Below are positions 8,724 to 16,719 of a stretch of 64,000 nucleotides of DNA, in pieces. The stretch spans positions 57,330 to 121,329 of the forward strand of contig CALJKN010000192.1 in NCBI GenBank assembly GCA_937973585.1, read 5' to 3'. The first letter of the stretch is position 1, and each line of letters opens with the position of its first letter. The stretch is from an uncultured Helicobacteraceae bacterium. Lineage in GTDB: Bacteria; Campylobacterota; Campylobacteria; Campylobacterales; UBA6016. Made by a program: the position numbers and the translations under genes. The notes below the pieces were generated by a model, which saw only the letters and a program-made list of their open reading frames with translations, was not told where the DNA came from and made no database searches.

Positions 8724-10832
8724 TCATTTGGAAGTACTTATCGAATAAGCCTGATTTACCCCGCCTAGAGGGATAAGATTGATACTAAAATATATTATAT
8801 AGTTTTTAATTGAACTGGTATCTGTACTTGTTAGAATTGGGGTATTCTCATTTTTTATCTTAACGGCGTAATTGATACATCTTTTGCTCATAGATGCCCC
8901 TATACTCCAAGCCCTCGTCTCTTTTGCCGCTTCGTCGTATTCGTATGTGCCGAATACATCATAGATATATCCAAACTTTTGAGATGCGCCGAGGGTATAA
9001 TAATTCCCTTTGTCGCTCCCCAAAAGGGTGGCTTTGTTTTTATAGACATGCGACAATGATACGGCACTCTCTTTATCATCGTATTTAATGGTAGTTGTGG
9101 AGGCCGATATCCGGCTATAGTCGTTTGAATAAAAAACGTCGGTTACAACTGAAAAATCTTTAGTCGGGTAGTATGCAATCTCATTTTCGGTATCCGAATA
9201 TCTGTATGCGGCCCTAGAATCGTCGTGGTATATATATTGGTTTAACCTATGAATTAAAATTAGGCTCCCTTTTGTATCATAAAAAAACTGGCTTAGCTTA
9301 AATGCGCTATTTTCACTCTCGGAACTACTTGTGACAAGTGAAGTCAACTCGTCTTTCACGCTTGGGTAATTTTTCTCAGATTTCGTACCCGGCTTTGTAT
9401 ATGTATACTCCAAATTCAGATAATGGGTAAAATTCTCATATGGCTTTATTAGGTCTGTAAATAATCCTGCTTTATGGGTTGCACTATAAAATGAATAATC
9501 TTTCAATTCCGCATTCGCAATATTTGAAAAAGAGACTTTATTTGCGTAAAGATTCTCCGATACCTTTACTCCAACCAAATCATTAAAAAATCTATCGGTG
9601 TACGTTATAGGGAGTGCAATCTCATTTTGCAGGGCGTTTATGCCGCTCCTTCTATCAAACCTAGCGCTTTTTGCATCAGCTGAAAAAAGGAGTGTGTGTA
9701 GCCATAAACTATCAGTGCTATGATGATAATGAAATTTCGGATACTCTTGAATGGTATCATCATTTGATGTTTTAGAGGTATCTATGTAGTATTTTCCGTA
9801 AATACCGAAATAGTTATTTTGCTTTTGGTAAAAATAGTTGATTTTCGAGGTTGTTATTTTATCAACTACGTTATCCCGAAAGTTATCTCTGTTTTTTAGA
9901 TTTACATAGTCGATGTCGTTTAGATAGTTGATATCTACGTAAAAACCGTCTTCCGAATCTTTTGAAAACTTATCGGTAAATACTTTCTCCCTATCGTAAA
10001 AAACTGAAAAACCGTAGTGTGAGCCGTATTTTAGGTTATAAATCTCTTTAAATGATTTTTCATCACCGAAATACCCGCCTTTGATATAACCTCTGGAGTA
10101 CGGAGAATCCATAAACCTAAAAGTCTGGTTTATCCCCTTCCCTCTTTTTGTTCTAATCTGCGGATTTGTCTCACTATCCCAACCGGAATCCGGATCGGTT
10201 ACAAAATATATCGGCTGCATATATATGAAGCCTTCGTTGCCTTTTAGCCCTATATCCGGTTTTAGTAGACCGCTCCTTCTGGTTTTATCTGTTGAAAAAG
10301 AGAAATACGGACTATAAAGAATCGGTACCGAACCTAGATATAGTGTTGCACTATTTAAAGCCATCACCTTTGAGTCGGTATCATATTCGCTACTTGAATA
10401 TTCTAATCTCCAATCCGGATTTGCAGGGTTACAACTGGAGCTGACAGATGAATTCGTGGAATATACTTTTCCTTTTACATCCCCTTTTTTTGAGGATACC
10501 CATACGTCATCGGCAATATTTTGCATAAAAAACTTATCAAAAAAACCGCTCTTAGCCTCAGTATTAAACACCACATAATCAGACAATATCTGCATAGATG
10601 AATCTTTGAGGATAAAAATATCCCCATAACCCTCTATAGTAGAGTTTTTCTTGTCGTAAACCAGCTTGTCGGCTTTTATATAGTAGCCGTCTCCGGTAGC
10701 TACCGCCTCCCCTATCGCCGTTACTATCTCGTCGCTATGCTCTACTTTTTTTGCTACGATTTCGACTTTTTCATTTGCCAAAAGTGCCGAGGCGCACATA
10801 AAAGATAATAAAAAAAGTTTTTTAGCGCCCAT
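8724..10832 (-). CDS. lptD: LPS-assembly protein LptD (OstA/Imp)
   Basis: LptD is the outer-membrane barrel that inserts LPS with LptE. The 702 residues begin with a signal peptide (MGAKKLFLLSFMCASALLAN), then an OstA-type N-terminal beta-jellyroll (about 22-110, with ADKLVYDKKNSTIEGYGDIF). The barrel contains the conserved RRSGLLKPDIG stretch. Cys134 (SSSCNPANPDW) and a Cys near the C terminus (SKRCINYAVKI) could form the inter-domain disulfide. The start overlaps the end of the RDD gene by 11 bases. Its neighbour mlaD is also an envelope lipid-transport protein. Confidence 0.95.
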   Translation of the reverse strand: MGAKKLFLLSFMCASALLANEKVEIVAKKVEHSDEIVTAIGEAVATGDGYYIKADKLVYDKKNSTIEGYGDIFILKDSSMQILSDYVVFNTEAKSGFFDKFFMQNIADDVWVSSKKGDVKGKVYSTNSSVSSSCNPANPDWRLEYSSSEYDTDSKVMALNSATLYLGSVPILYSPYFSFSTDKTRRSGLLKPDIGLKGNEGFIYMQPIYFVTDPDSGWDSETNPQIRTKRGKGINQTFRFMDSPYSRGYIKGGYFGDEKSFKEIYNLKYGSHYGFSVFYDREKVFTDKFSKDSEDGFYVDINYLNDIDYVNLKNRDNFRDNVVDKITTSKINYFYQKQNNYFGIYGKYYIDTSKTSNDDTIQEYPKFHYHHSTDSLWLHTLLFSADAKSARFDRRSGINALQNEIALPITYTDRFFNDLVGVKVSENLYANKVSFSNIANAELKDYSFYSATHKAGLFTDLIKPYENFTHYLNLEYTYTKPGTKSEKNYPSVKDELTSLVTSSSESENSAFKLSQFFYDTKGSLILIHRLNQYIYHDDSRAAYRYSDTENEIAYYPTKDFSVVTDVFYSNDYSRISASTTTIKYDDKESAVSLSHVYKNKATLLGSDKGNYYTLGASQKFGYIYDVFGTYEYDEAAKETRAWSIGASMSKRCINYAVKIKNENTPILTSTDTSSIKNYIIYFSINLIPLGGVNQAYSISTSK

Positions 10833-11271
10833 CTAACACCAACGTTTTTGCGGCTTTATCGTGCCACCCTTGTCTGTATTTATCGAAAAAAGCCCACAAA
10901 AATCCGAGATAAAAAAGGGTCTCGCCTAAAAACCTAACCGCTGCCCTCAAAAAAGAGTATCTCCAGCCGGGATTATCCAAAAGCTCCATATCTACGACTC
11001 TTATTTTGAGTAGCATTTTTCCGATTGTCGCACCGTATAGTTTTGTAAAGATCGCCTGATAGCATATCTCCACGACAGTCGTAAAAACTATAGCCTGATT
11101 TAGAGCGGCTACAACGCCTTGCAGGTCTTTACCTTCAAACCGTCCACCCATGGCCGCAAATACTATAAGTGCCAATAGGAGTTTATCAAGAACAAATGCC
11201 AAAACCCTTTTTGACACCGGAGCAATACTCAGCTCCTCTTTGTATAGCCTATATTCTAAATCTCTTTCCAT
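10822..11271 (-). CDS. RDD family membrane protein
   Basis: A 149-residue integral membrane protein of the RDD family. An early Arg (SKRVLAFVLDKLLLALIVF) and the Asp of VLDK mark the first membrane helix. A second helix lies around 45-70, then GATIGKMLLKIRVVDM, typical of RDD proteins, then a C-terminal amphipathic/membrane part. Function is unknown; some RDD proteins take part in ion transport. It is co-directional between purD (7 bases) and lptD (overlap of 11 bases), an order shared with other Campylobacterota. Confidence 0.85.
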   Translation of the reverse strand: MERDLEYRLYKEELSIAPVSKRVLAFVLDKLLLALIVFAAMGGRFEGKDLQGVVAALNQAIVFTTVVEICYQAIFTKLYGATIGKMLLKIRVVDMELLDNPGWRYSFLRAAVRFLGETLFYLGFLWAFFDKYRQGWHDKAAKTLVLDGR

Positions 11272-11278
11272 AAAGATC

Positions 11279-12544
11279 CTACAAAACCTGATACGCTATA
11301 TCACTTCTATATTGCATCCCGCCAAAGCTAACCGTAGACATCACCTCGTAGGCATTTTTTTGAGCCGTTTTGATATCGCCTCCAAAACCCACAGCCGCCA
11401 ATATCCTACCACCGTTTGCGTAAAGGCCGTCACTTCTGGCTTCAACACCGGCAAAAGAGATATGTCCTAAATTAGACATTTCGGATAATTTTTGTTCATC
11501 TATCTCGATCTTTACCGGTGCGGTATTTGAATACGGATATTTTTCGCTTGCAGCTATAACGGCTACGCTAAAGCTGTTTTTGATGGAAAATTGTAGATTC
11601 TCTACCTCTCCACCCGCACAAGCATCAAACAGCTCCAAAACATCACTCTCGATAAGGGTCATCAAAACCTCACACTCCGGATCGCCAAACCTGACGTTAA
11701 ACTCCAATGTATACGGCTCATTATTCACAACCATTATCCCCGCAAAAAGGACACCCTCAAACGGACACCCCTCCGAGTGCATCGCTTTTACGGTAGGGGC
11801 TATGATATTTTTTTCGATTTTTTCCATAATTTCAGGGGTACATAGCGGAGTCGGGGCATAAGCTCCCATCCCTCCGGTATTTGGCCCCTCATTGCCGTCC
11901 TTTAGCCTTTTATGGTCTTGCGCCGCAGGGAGAATTTTGTAGTTTACACCGTCCGTCAATGCAAAGACGGACAACTCAAATCCATCCAAAAACTCTTCTA
12001 TGACGACTTTTTTACCGGCATCTCCAAAGCTGTCGCCGTTTAGCATATCTTTTGCCGCTTCTTTGGCTTCATCTTTGGTTTCGCAGATTATAACCCCTTT
12101 GCCGGCACAAAGTCCGTCGGCCTTTACGACAATATAGCCATCCATGGCATCGATAAAATCGAATGCCTCGGCTTCACTGGAGGTCTCTATATATTTTGCC
12201 GTAGGGATATCGTATTTAGCCAAAATATTTTTCATAAAAGCTTTTGAGGACTCCAGCCTTGCCGCTTTTTTGGATGGGCCGAATATTTTTAGGTTATGTT
12301 TTTTGAATACATCTACTATGCCGGACGACAAAGGTGCTTCTGGTCCAACAATAGTCAAATCTATACTATTTTTCTTTGCAAAAGAGGCAAGCCCCTCATA
12401 ATCGGTGATGTCGATATTCTCACCGACTCTACTTGTTGCACCGTTACCGGGTGCGAAATATAGCTTATTTAATTTTTTACTTTTTTTGACGGCTAATCCT
12501 ATAGAAAACTCTCTAGCACCGTTACCGACTATTAAAACATTCAT
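11279..12544 (-). CDS. purD: Phosphoribosylamine-glycine ligase
   Basis: PurD joins glycine to phosphoribosylamine in the second step of purine synthesis. It has 421 residues: an N-terminal Rossmann-like part (MNVLIVGNGAREFSIG), an ATP-grasp core with VVKADGLCAGKGVII and EEFLDGFELSVFAL, and the substrate loop GPNTGGMGAYAP. LEFNVRFGDPECEVLM provides metal-binding residues. The loop GNGAREFSIG deviates from the commoner GNGGREHA. The ATG at 12544 lies about 30 bases after the end of a structured RNA on the same strand. purH and purL are encoded 25 kb away in this window. Confidence 0.97.
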   Translation of the reverse strand: MNVLIVGNGAREFSIGLAVKKSKKLNKLYFAPGNGATSRVGENIDITDYEGLASFAKKNSIDLTIVGPEAPLSSGIVDVFKKHNLKIFGPSKKAARLESSKAFMKNILAKYDIPTAKYIETSSEAEAFDFIDAMDGYIVVKADGLCAGKGVIICETKDEAKEAAKDMLNGDSFGDAGKKVVIEEFLDGFELSVFALTDGVNYKILPAAQDHKRLKDGNEGPNTGGMGAYAPTPLCTPEIMEKIEKNIIAPTVKAMHSEGCPFEGVLFAGIMVVNNEPYTLEFNVRFGDPECEVLMTLIESDVLELFDACAGGEVENLQFSIKNSFSVAVIAASEKYPYSNTAPVKIEIDEQKLSEMSNLGHISFAGVEARSDGLYANGGRILAAVGFGGDIKTAQKNAYEVMSTVSFGGMQYRSDIAYQVL

Positions 12545-12572
12545 TTGTTTCCTTGGGAAGTTATAGAAAGGG

Positions 12573-12778
12573 AAAAAACCCGGACGGGCGTTCTCATTAG
12601 AGACTTTGGTCCTCCAAAGTCAAGTATTTGTGCTCTAGCCCGACCTTTAGGCGGCAACCTCTCGGAAATCAGATCCTCAGGCAAGGCCACCGAACACACC
12701 GGCGGGTCATTATGAGCAGACTGTTTATAGTTCGTTAGGACCCAAAATTTTACGGGTAGCGCACCGTCCAGGAAAAGA
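12573..12778 (-). ncRNA. ssrS: Structured RNA upstream of purD, probably 6S RNA
   Basis: Reading the minus strand, a nine-pair closing stem joins 12764-12772 with 12579-12587, followed by six T (12573-12578), a good intrinsic terminator. Inside, a large bubble has a hairpin on its 3' side (GACTTTGG-AGGA-CCAAAGTC, 12602-12621) and an ACCC/GGGT hairpin on its 5' side. A long apical stem follows: TGCTC/GAGCA, GACC/GGTC, then GGTGGC/GCCGCC and GGA/TCC. A closing stem, open centre and long imperfect apical arm over about 200 bases is the 6S RNA plan (an RNA polymerase-binding decoy). In Campylobacterota 6S is reported beside purD, from memory. A cis-acting purD leader is the alternative. No protein frame here is convincing. 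Confidence 0.62.
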
Positions 12779-12784
12779 AGAGGC

Positions 12785-12790
12785 ATTGTA
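12785..12790 (-). promoter_or_regulatory. -10 element of the 6S-like RNA
   Basis: The minus strand reads GGCATACAATGCC with TACAAT at 12785-12790, placing the RNA 5' end about 7 bases downstream, just before the closing stem. No consensus -35 is visible at the ideal distance. Confidence 0.45.
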
Positions 12791-12805
12791 TGCCATCTTC
12801 GATTA

Positions 12806-12884
12806 ACAATAGCTTACAAACGTTTTTGGATGCGGCCTTTACTTACGGCTAATATTTATATTTTTAGGCATACAATAGCTTACA
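12806..12884 (+). repeat. 13-bp direct repeat in the divergent promoter region
   Basis: ACAATAGCTTACA occurs at 12806-12818 and again at 12872-12884, 66 bases apart. The second copy overlaps the -10 hexamer proposed for the cyclase gene. The first lies beside the promoter of the 6S-like RNA. The pair could be binding sites for one regulator, or two promoter-like copies. Confidence 0.5.
12871..12876 (+). promoter_or_regulatory. -10 element of the cyclase gene
   Basis: TACAAT at 12871-12876 follows an AT-rich tract (TAATATTTATATTTTTAGG), about 30 bases before the ATG at 12907. A GGAGAG ribosome site sits just before the start. Confidence 0.45.
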
Positions 12885-12906
12885 TCATTAATTATCGGAG
12901 AGTAGG

Positions 12907-15900
12907 ATGGAGTGTCCTGTTTGCAATACACAAAACGGCGATGATTCAAATTTTTGCGTCGGATGCGGTACGCCTCTTGTATTTTTATGCCTACAATGCA
13001 GATGTCGTGCCGATACGGGCGATAAGTATTGCCGTGAGTGCGGACATAGATTGGTTTTGGTCTCGGATACCAAGATAATAGAGTCAAAAAAAACTGCGGT
13101 TCCGTCTAAAATACAAACAAAACAACCGGTTGTAACAGATAGCATTTCCGAGAGGAGAACCGTCACCGTACTATTTGCGGATGTCTCCGGTTTTACCTCT
13201 ATGAGTGAAAAACTGGATCCCGAAGAGGTTACGACTATTATGAATAACTGCTTGCAGATGATGGGAGATACGGTTACGGCATACGAAGGGTACATCGATA
13301 AGTTTATAGGCGATTGTATCATGGCGCTTTTCGGAGCACCTACCGCACACGAAAACGATCCAGAATTGGCTGTCAGGGCAGCAATCGACATGATGAAAAA
13401 GATAGAGGACTATAACAAAACCCTCCCTTTAAAACTAGAAAAACCGCTCGGTCTCCATATCGGGATAAACACTGGACTCGTCGTAGCCGGACAGATAGGC
13501 TCCGATGCAAGAATGGACTATACGGTTATGGGCGATACCGTAAATCTCGCATCCAGACTCGAATCAAGCGCCACAAAAGGGCATATTTTCATCTCATCAT
13601 ACACATACCATCAGGTAAAAAACCTGTTTGAGTTTATCGAACAAGAGCCGATTACCGTCAAAGGGAAAGCAGAGCCGGTAGCTGTATATGAGGTTATTAG
13701 GGCACTCGACGTATCAGAGGTCAAAAATACGGTAACGTCAGATATTCCGCTTGTCGGTCGGATAAAAGAGATAGAGGCTCTCTCCGTGAGTGTAGAGAGA
13801 CTACAAAAAGGTGAAGGGCAAACGATCTTTTTGATCTCTGACCCAGGCTTTGGAAAAAGCAGAATCCAATCTGAGGTGAAAAACAAGTTTAAACAAAAAA
13901 ATACCCAAATCATAGAGGGGAGATGTCAATCATACGGCAAAAATACCGCCTACCATACGTTTATAGACATCTTCAAAAGGGTACTCGGAATCGACTCGGA
14001 CGATACAAAAGAGACCGTATCGTCGAAGCTCTCAATCGGGATATCCCTCTTGATAGGTGAGGACAAAGATAGGCTATCCGACGAGGCCAAGAGCGCCATT
14101 ACCCTTATTGCCAGACTCTTTGATATAGATTTGTCGTCTCAGCTAGGTGTTTCGTTTTCGGAGATGTCGGCACAAGAGGTTCATACTGCCACCATAAGGG
14201 CTATAGGGTGGTTTTTTGCGGCAATCAGCAGACAAAAAGCCACAATACTATCGATTGAAGATCTGCATAATGCCGATAACTCTACGATTGAGGTTATATC
14301 AACACTAATATCGGTCTCCAAAAATCACTCTGTGATGCTGCTTTTGATGGTTAGACCGGAAAAAAGCTCTCCGGCTTACAAGTTATTGCCGCTAGCTAGG
14401 CGGATACTTGGTGATAGAGCCGTAGAGATGACTTTTGAGAGACTCAGCAGAAACGAATGTGAAGCGTTTGTGGGCTTTGCACTCGGAAGTCATGAGATAC
14501 CGAGAGAACTTATGGAGCTGATAGGTATGCGCTCGGATGGAAATCCGCTGTTTTTACAAGAGATAGTAAGGTCGCTTCTGGAGCAAAACGTCATCGAACA
14601 ACAAAACGGAAAAATAACCGTCAAAAAAGAGCTCTCGAAAGTCACAATCCCAAACTCAATCACGGGACTCGTAATTGCTAGATTCGATCAGCTAAGCCAT
14701 CTTCAAAAGGAGATTTTAAGCAGGGCGGCCGTATTTGGTCCGTCGTTTAGCCAAAAGCTGATCGAAGCCACAGTCAAAGACCCCGGACTAAATAATGCCC
14801 TGGAAGAGCTAATCAACTCTGAGATGATTTTTGAATCACAATCATTTCCGGATGTCGAATACTCTTTTCATACGACATTTATACAGGAGGCTATATACGA
14901 TACGCTACTCCTAAAGAGGAGACAAGCACTCCATTTGGAGGCGGCCGAGACAATCAAAGAGGTCTACAAAGAGAGATTACAAGACTATGTTGAACAGTTA
15001 GCGGAGCACTATTTAAAAGGTGGAGACTACGATAATGCCTACAGTTTTTTGGTTCAAAGCGCCTACAAAGCAAAAGGGGTGTACTCAAACGAAAGTGCGG
15101 CACGATTTTTTGAAAAGGCAATCGAGATAGCGCCTAATATCAAAGAACAAAATCCGTCGGTTGAAAGCCTGTTTGAGCCTTATTCGGAGATTTTAGAACT
15201 TCTTGGAAATATGGAGGGGGCAATATCGGCATGGGAGCATATAAAACAAAATGCTGCCGATAGCACAAAAAAAGCCGATGCCATGAGAAATATCGGACGG
15301 ATAGAGGAGAAGCGTGGAAACAAAGAGCGTTCGGTAAAGATATACGAAGAGGCTTTGAAGCTTATATCGGACAATAAAGATAGCATAGAATACGCAAAAC
15401 TACTAATGAACCTCTCGTGGGTTCAAAACCGCTACAGGCAGACGGACGAAGCAATCAAAAACGCATCCGCAGCACTTTCGATACTAGAAAAAACAGAAAA
15501 TAAAGAGCTTATAGCATTGTGTTGTAACAATCTTGCTGTCTTTTACGAGGGGCAAAAGGAGTTTGATACGGCACTCTCTTATAACGAAAAAAGCTTAGCA
15601 CTTTTTGAAGAGGCAAAAAATAAAAGACAGATCGCAAATCTGGAGCTATCTTTAGGATACCTCAAAACAAAAATAACAAAAAATGAAGAGGCTCTAAAAC
15701 ATTTCAGCCGCTCTGCCGAACTAATGAATCAGATTGGAAGTAAGTTGGGAAGTGCGGCAGCACTATTGGCAAAAGGGAGGCTGTATGCAGATATCGGTAA
15801 GCATGATGAGGCAGTTATAGCACTTAGCGCAGCACTATCCGACTTTAGAGATATGGAAGCAAAAAGAAAAGAGGCCGCCACTATCATATCTTTGGTGCAG

Positions 15901-16146
15901 GTACTCATCGAACAAAAAAACCTTCAAGCCGGATACGACTATATAAACGAAGGGTTGGAGCTTACCGATACGGATGATTTTTTATCGGAGAGGGGAAAGC
16001 TATACAAACTATACGGCAGAGGCCTAAAATCAGAACATAAAGCTGCAGAGGCAAAAGAATACTACGAAAAGGCAGTGGAGATATTCGAGAAACTGGGTAG
16101 AAAAAATGATGCAGAGGATGCAAAAAAAGAGGGGAGCGGGGTATAA
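12907..16146 (+). CDS. Class III adenylate cyclase fused to zinc ribbons, AAA/STAND-type ATPase and TPR repeats
   Basis: A 1079-residue cytoplasmic signalling protein. Residues 1-50 hold two zinc ribbons (CPVCN..CVGC and CLQC..CREC). Residues about 83-250 form a class III cyclase: metal-binding Asp92 (FADVSGF) and Asp136 (DKFIGD), purine-selecting Lys132 and Thr206 (MDYTVMGDTVNLASR), and transition-state Asn213 and Arg217. Lys with Thr rather than Asp is the pattern of class IIIb, bicarbonate-type adenylyl cyclases, so it is predicted active on ATP. An ATPase domain follows with Walker A SDPGFGKS (311-318) and IEDLHNAD as Walker B. The last 400 residues are tandem TPRs. No cAMP receptor gene is visible nearby. 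The effector and input are unknown. Confidence 0.9.
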   Translation: MECPVCNTQNGDDSNFCVGCGTPLVFLCLQCRCRADTGDKYCRECGHRLVLVSDTKIIESKKTAVPSKIQTKQPVVTDSISERRTVTVLFADVSGFTSMSEKLDPEEVTTIMNNCLQMMGDTVTAYEGYIDKFIGDCIMALFGAPTAHENDPELAVRAAIDMMKKIEDYNKTLPLKLEKPLGLHIGINTGLVVAGQIGSDARMDYTVMGDTVNLASRLESSATKGHIFISSYTYHQVKNLFEFIEQEPITVKGKAEPVAVYEVIRALDVSEVKNTVTSDIPLVGRIKEIEALSVSVERLQKGEGQTIFLISDPGFGKSRIQSEVKNKFKQKNTQIIEGRCQSYGKNTAYHTFIDIFKRVLGIDSDDTKETVSSKLSIGISLLIGEDKDRLSDEAKSAITLIARLFDIDLSSQLGVSFSEMSAQEVHTATIRAIGWFFAAISRQKATILSIEDLHNADNSTIEVISTLISVSKNHSVMLLLMVRPEKSSPAYKLLPLARRILGDRAVEMTFERLSRNECEAFVGFALGSHEIPRELMELIGMRSDGNPLFLQEIVRSLLEQNVIEQQNGKITVKKELSKVTIPNSITGLVIARFDQLSHLQKEILSRAAVFGPSFSQKLIEATVKDPGLNNALEELINSEMIFESQSFPDVEYSFHTTFIQEAIYDTLLLKRRQALHLEAAETIKEVYKERLQDYVEQLAEHYLKGGDYDNAYSFLVQSAYKAKGVYSNESAARFFEKAIEIAPNIKEQNPSVESLFEPYSEILELLGNMEGAISAWEHIKQNAADSTKKADAMRNIGRIEEKRGNKERSVKIYEEALKLISDNKDSIEYAKLLMNLSWVQNRYRQTDEAIKNASAALSILEKTENKELIALCCNNLAVFYEGQKEFDTALSYNEKSLALFEEAKNKRQIANLELSLGYLKTKITKNEEALKHFSRSAELMNQIGSKLGSAAALLAKGRLYADIGKHDEAVIALSAALSDFRDMEAKRKEAATIISLVQVLIEQKNLQAGYDYINEGLELTDTDDFLSERGKLYKLYGRGLKSEHKAAEAKEYYEKAVEIFEKLGRKNDAEDAKKEGSGV

Positions 16147-16155
16147 AACCCCGTC
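16137..16155 (+). terminator. Terminator hairpin overlapping the cyclase stop codon
   Basis: CGGGGT (16137-16142) and ACCCCG (16148-16153) form a six-pair stem around the TAA stop, followed by TCTTATTTTA. It lies between the convergent cyclase and efp genes and could serve both. Confidence 0.6.
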
Positions 16156-16719
16156 TTATTTTACTTTGTCCAAATATTCGCTAGTTCTGCTATCTACTCT
16201 AATTTTATCACCCTCAAGGACGTGATAAGGAACCTGAACCGTTAGACCTGTCTCTAGCTTAGCAGGCTTTCTGCTTCCGCTGGTAGTGTCGCCTTTGAAG
16301 TTAGGCGGTGTTTCAACAACCAACAACTCAACAACTTGCGGAACATCTACGGTGATAGGTTTTCCGTTATGGAAAAGAACTTCAACCTCTGTATTTTCAA
16401 TGATAAAATCTTTTGCATCACCGACTTGGTCGTGTGTCAAAGGGTACATCTCATAGCTTTGTTGCTCTATAAAATGCATATAATCGTCATCGGAGTATGA
16501 GAAGTTCATAACCCTTTGCTCAAGATTCGGCTCATCCGCCTTATCACCGGCATGGAAGGTTTTTTCTATAACTTTGCCGTCGATAAGAGATTTTATTTTA
16601 GCTCTTACAAAAGCTGCACCCTTGCCCGGTTTTACGTGTTGATATTCTGTAATTCTATAAGGGATTCCGTCAAGTTCTATTCTAAGACCTTTTTTAAGAT
16701 CGCCCATTGAGTATGCCAT
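16156..16719 (-). CDS. efp: Elongation factor P
   Basis: EF-P relieves ribosome stalling at polyproline. The protein has 187 residues from the ATG at 16719, which has AGGAGA five bases upstream. A TTG one codon earlier is less likely. It has the three-domain KOW-EFP layout, with the loop [10 protein letters not shown] presenting Lys33, the position modified by lysylation in some bacteria. The C-terminal marks are [17 protein letters not shown] and [14 protein letters not shown]. The start lies inside the last codons of the RND pump gene (26-base overlap), so it may be co-transcribed with it. Confidence 0.96.
   Translation of the reverse strand: MAYSMGDLKKGLRIELDGIPYRITEYQHVKPGKGAAFVRAKIKSLIDGKVIEKTFHAGDKADEPNLEQRVMNFSYSDDDYMHFIEQQSYEMYPLTHDQVGDAKDFIIENTEVEVLFHNGKPITVDVPQVVELLVVETPPNFKGDTTSGSRKPAKLETGLTVQVPYHVLEGDKIRVDSRTSEYLDKVK

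Noticed and set aside
12573..12778. Structured RNA read on the plus strand, or an 81-codon minus-strand protein
   Set aside because: Only the minus orientation ends in a stem followed by six T. The frame has no ribosome site and unlikely composition.
12573..12778. RNase P RNA, tmRNA or SRP RNA at this place
   Set aside because: The diagnostic conserved boxes of each (GAGGAAAGTCC-type, tRNA-like ends, GGAAG-type loop) were not found.
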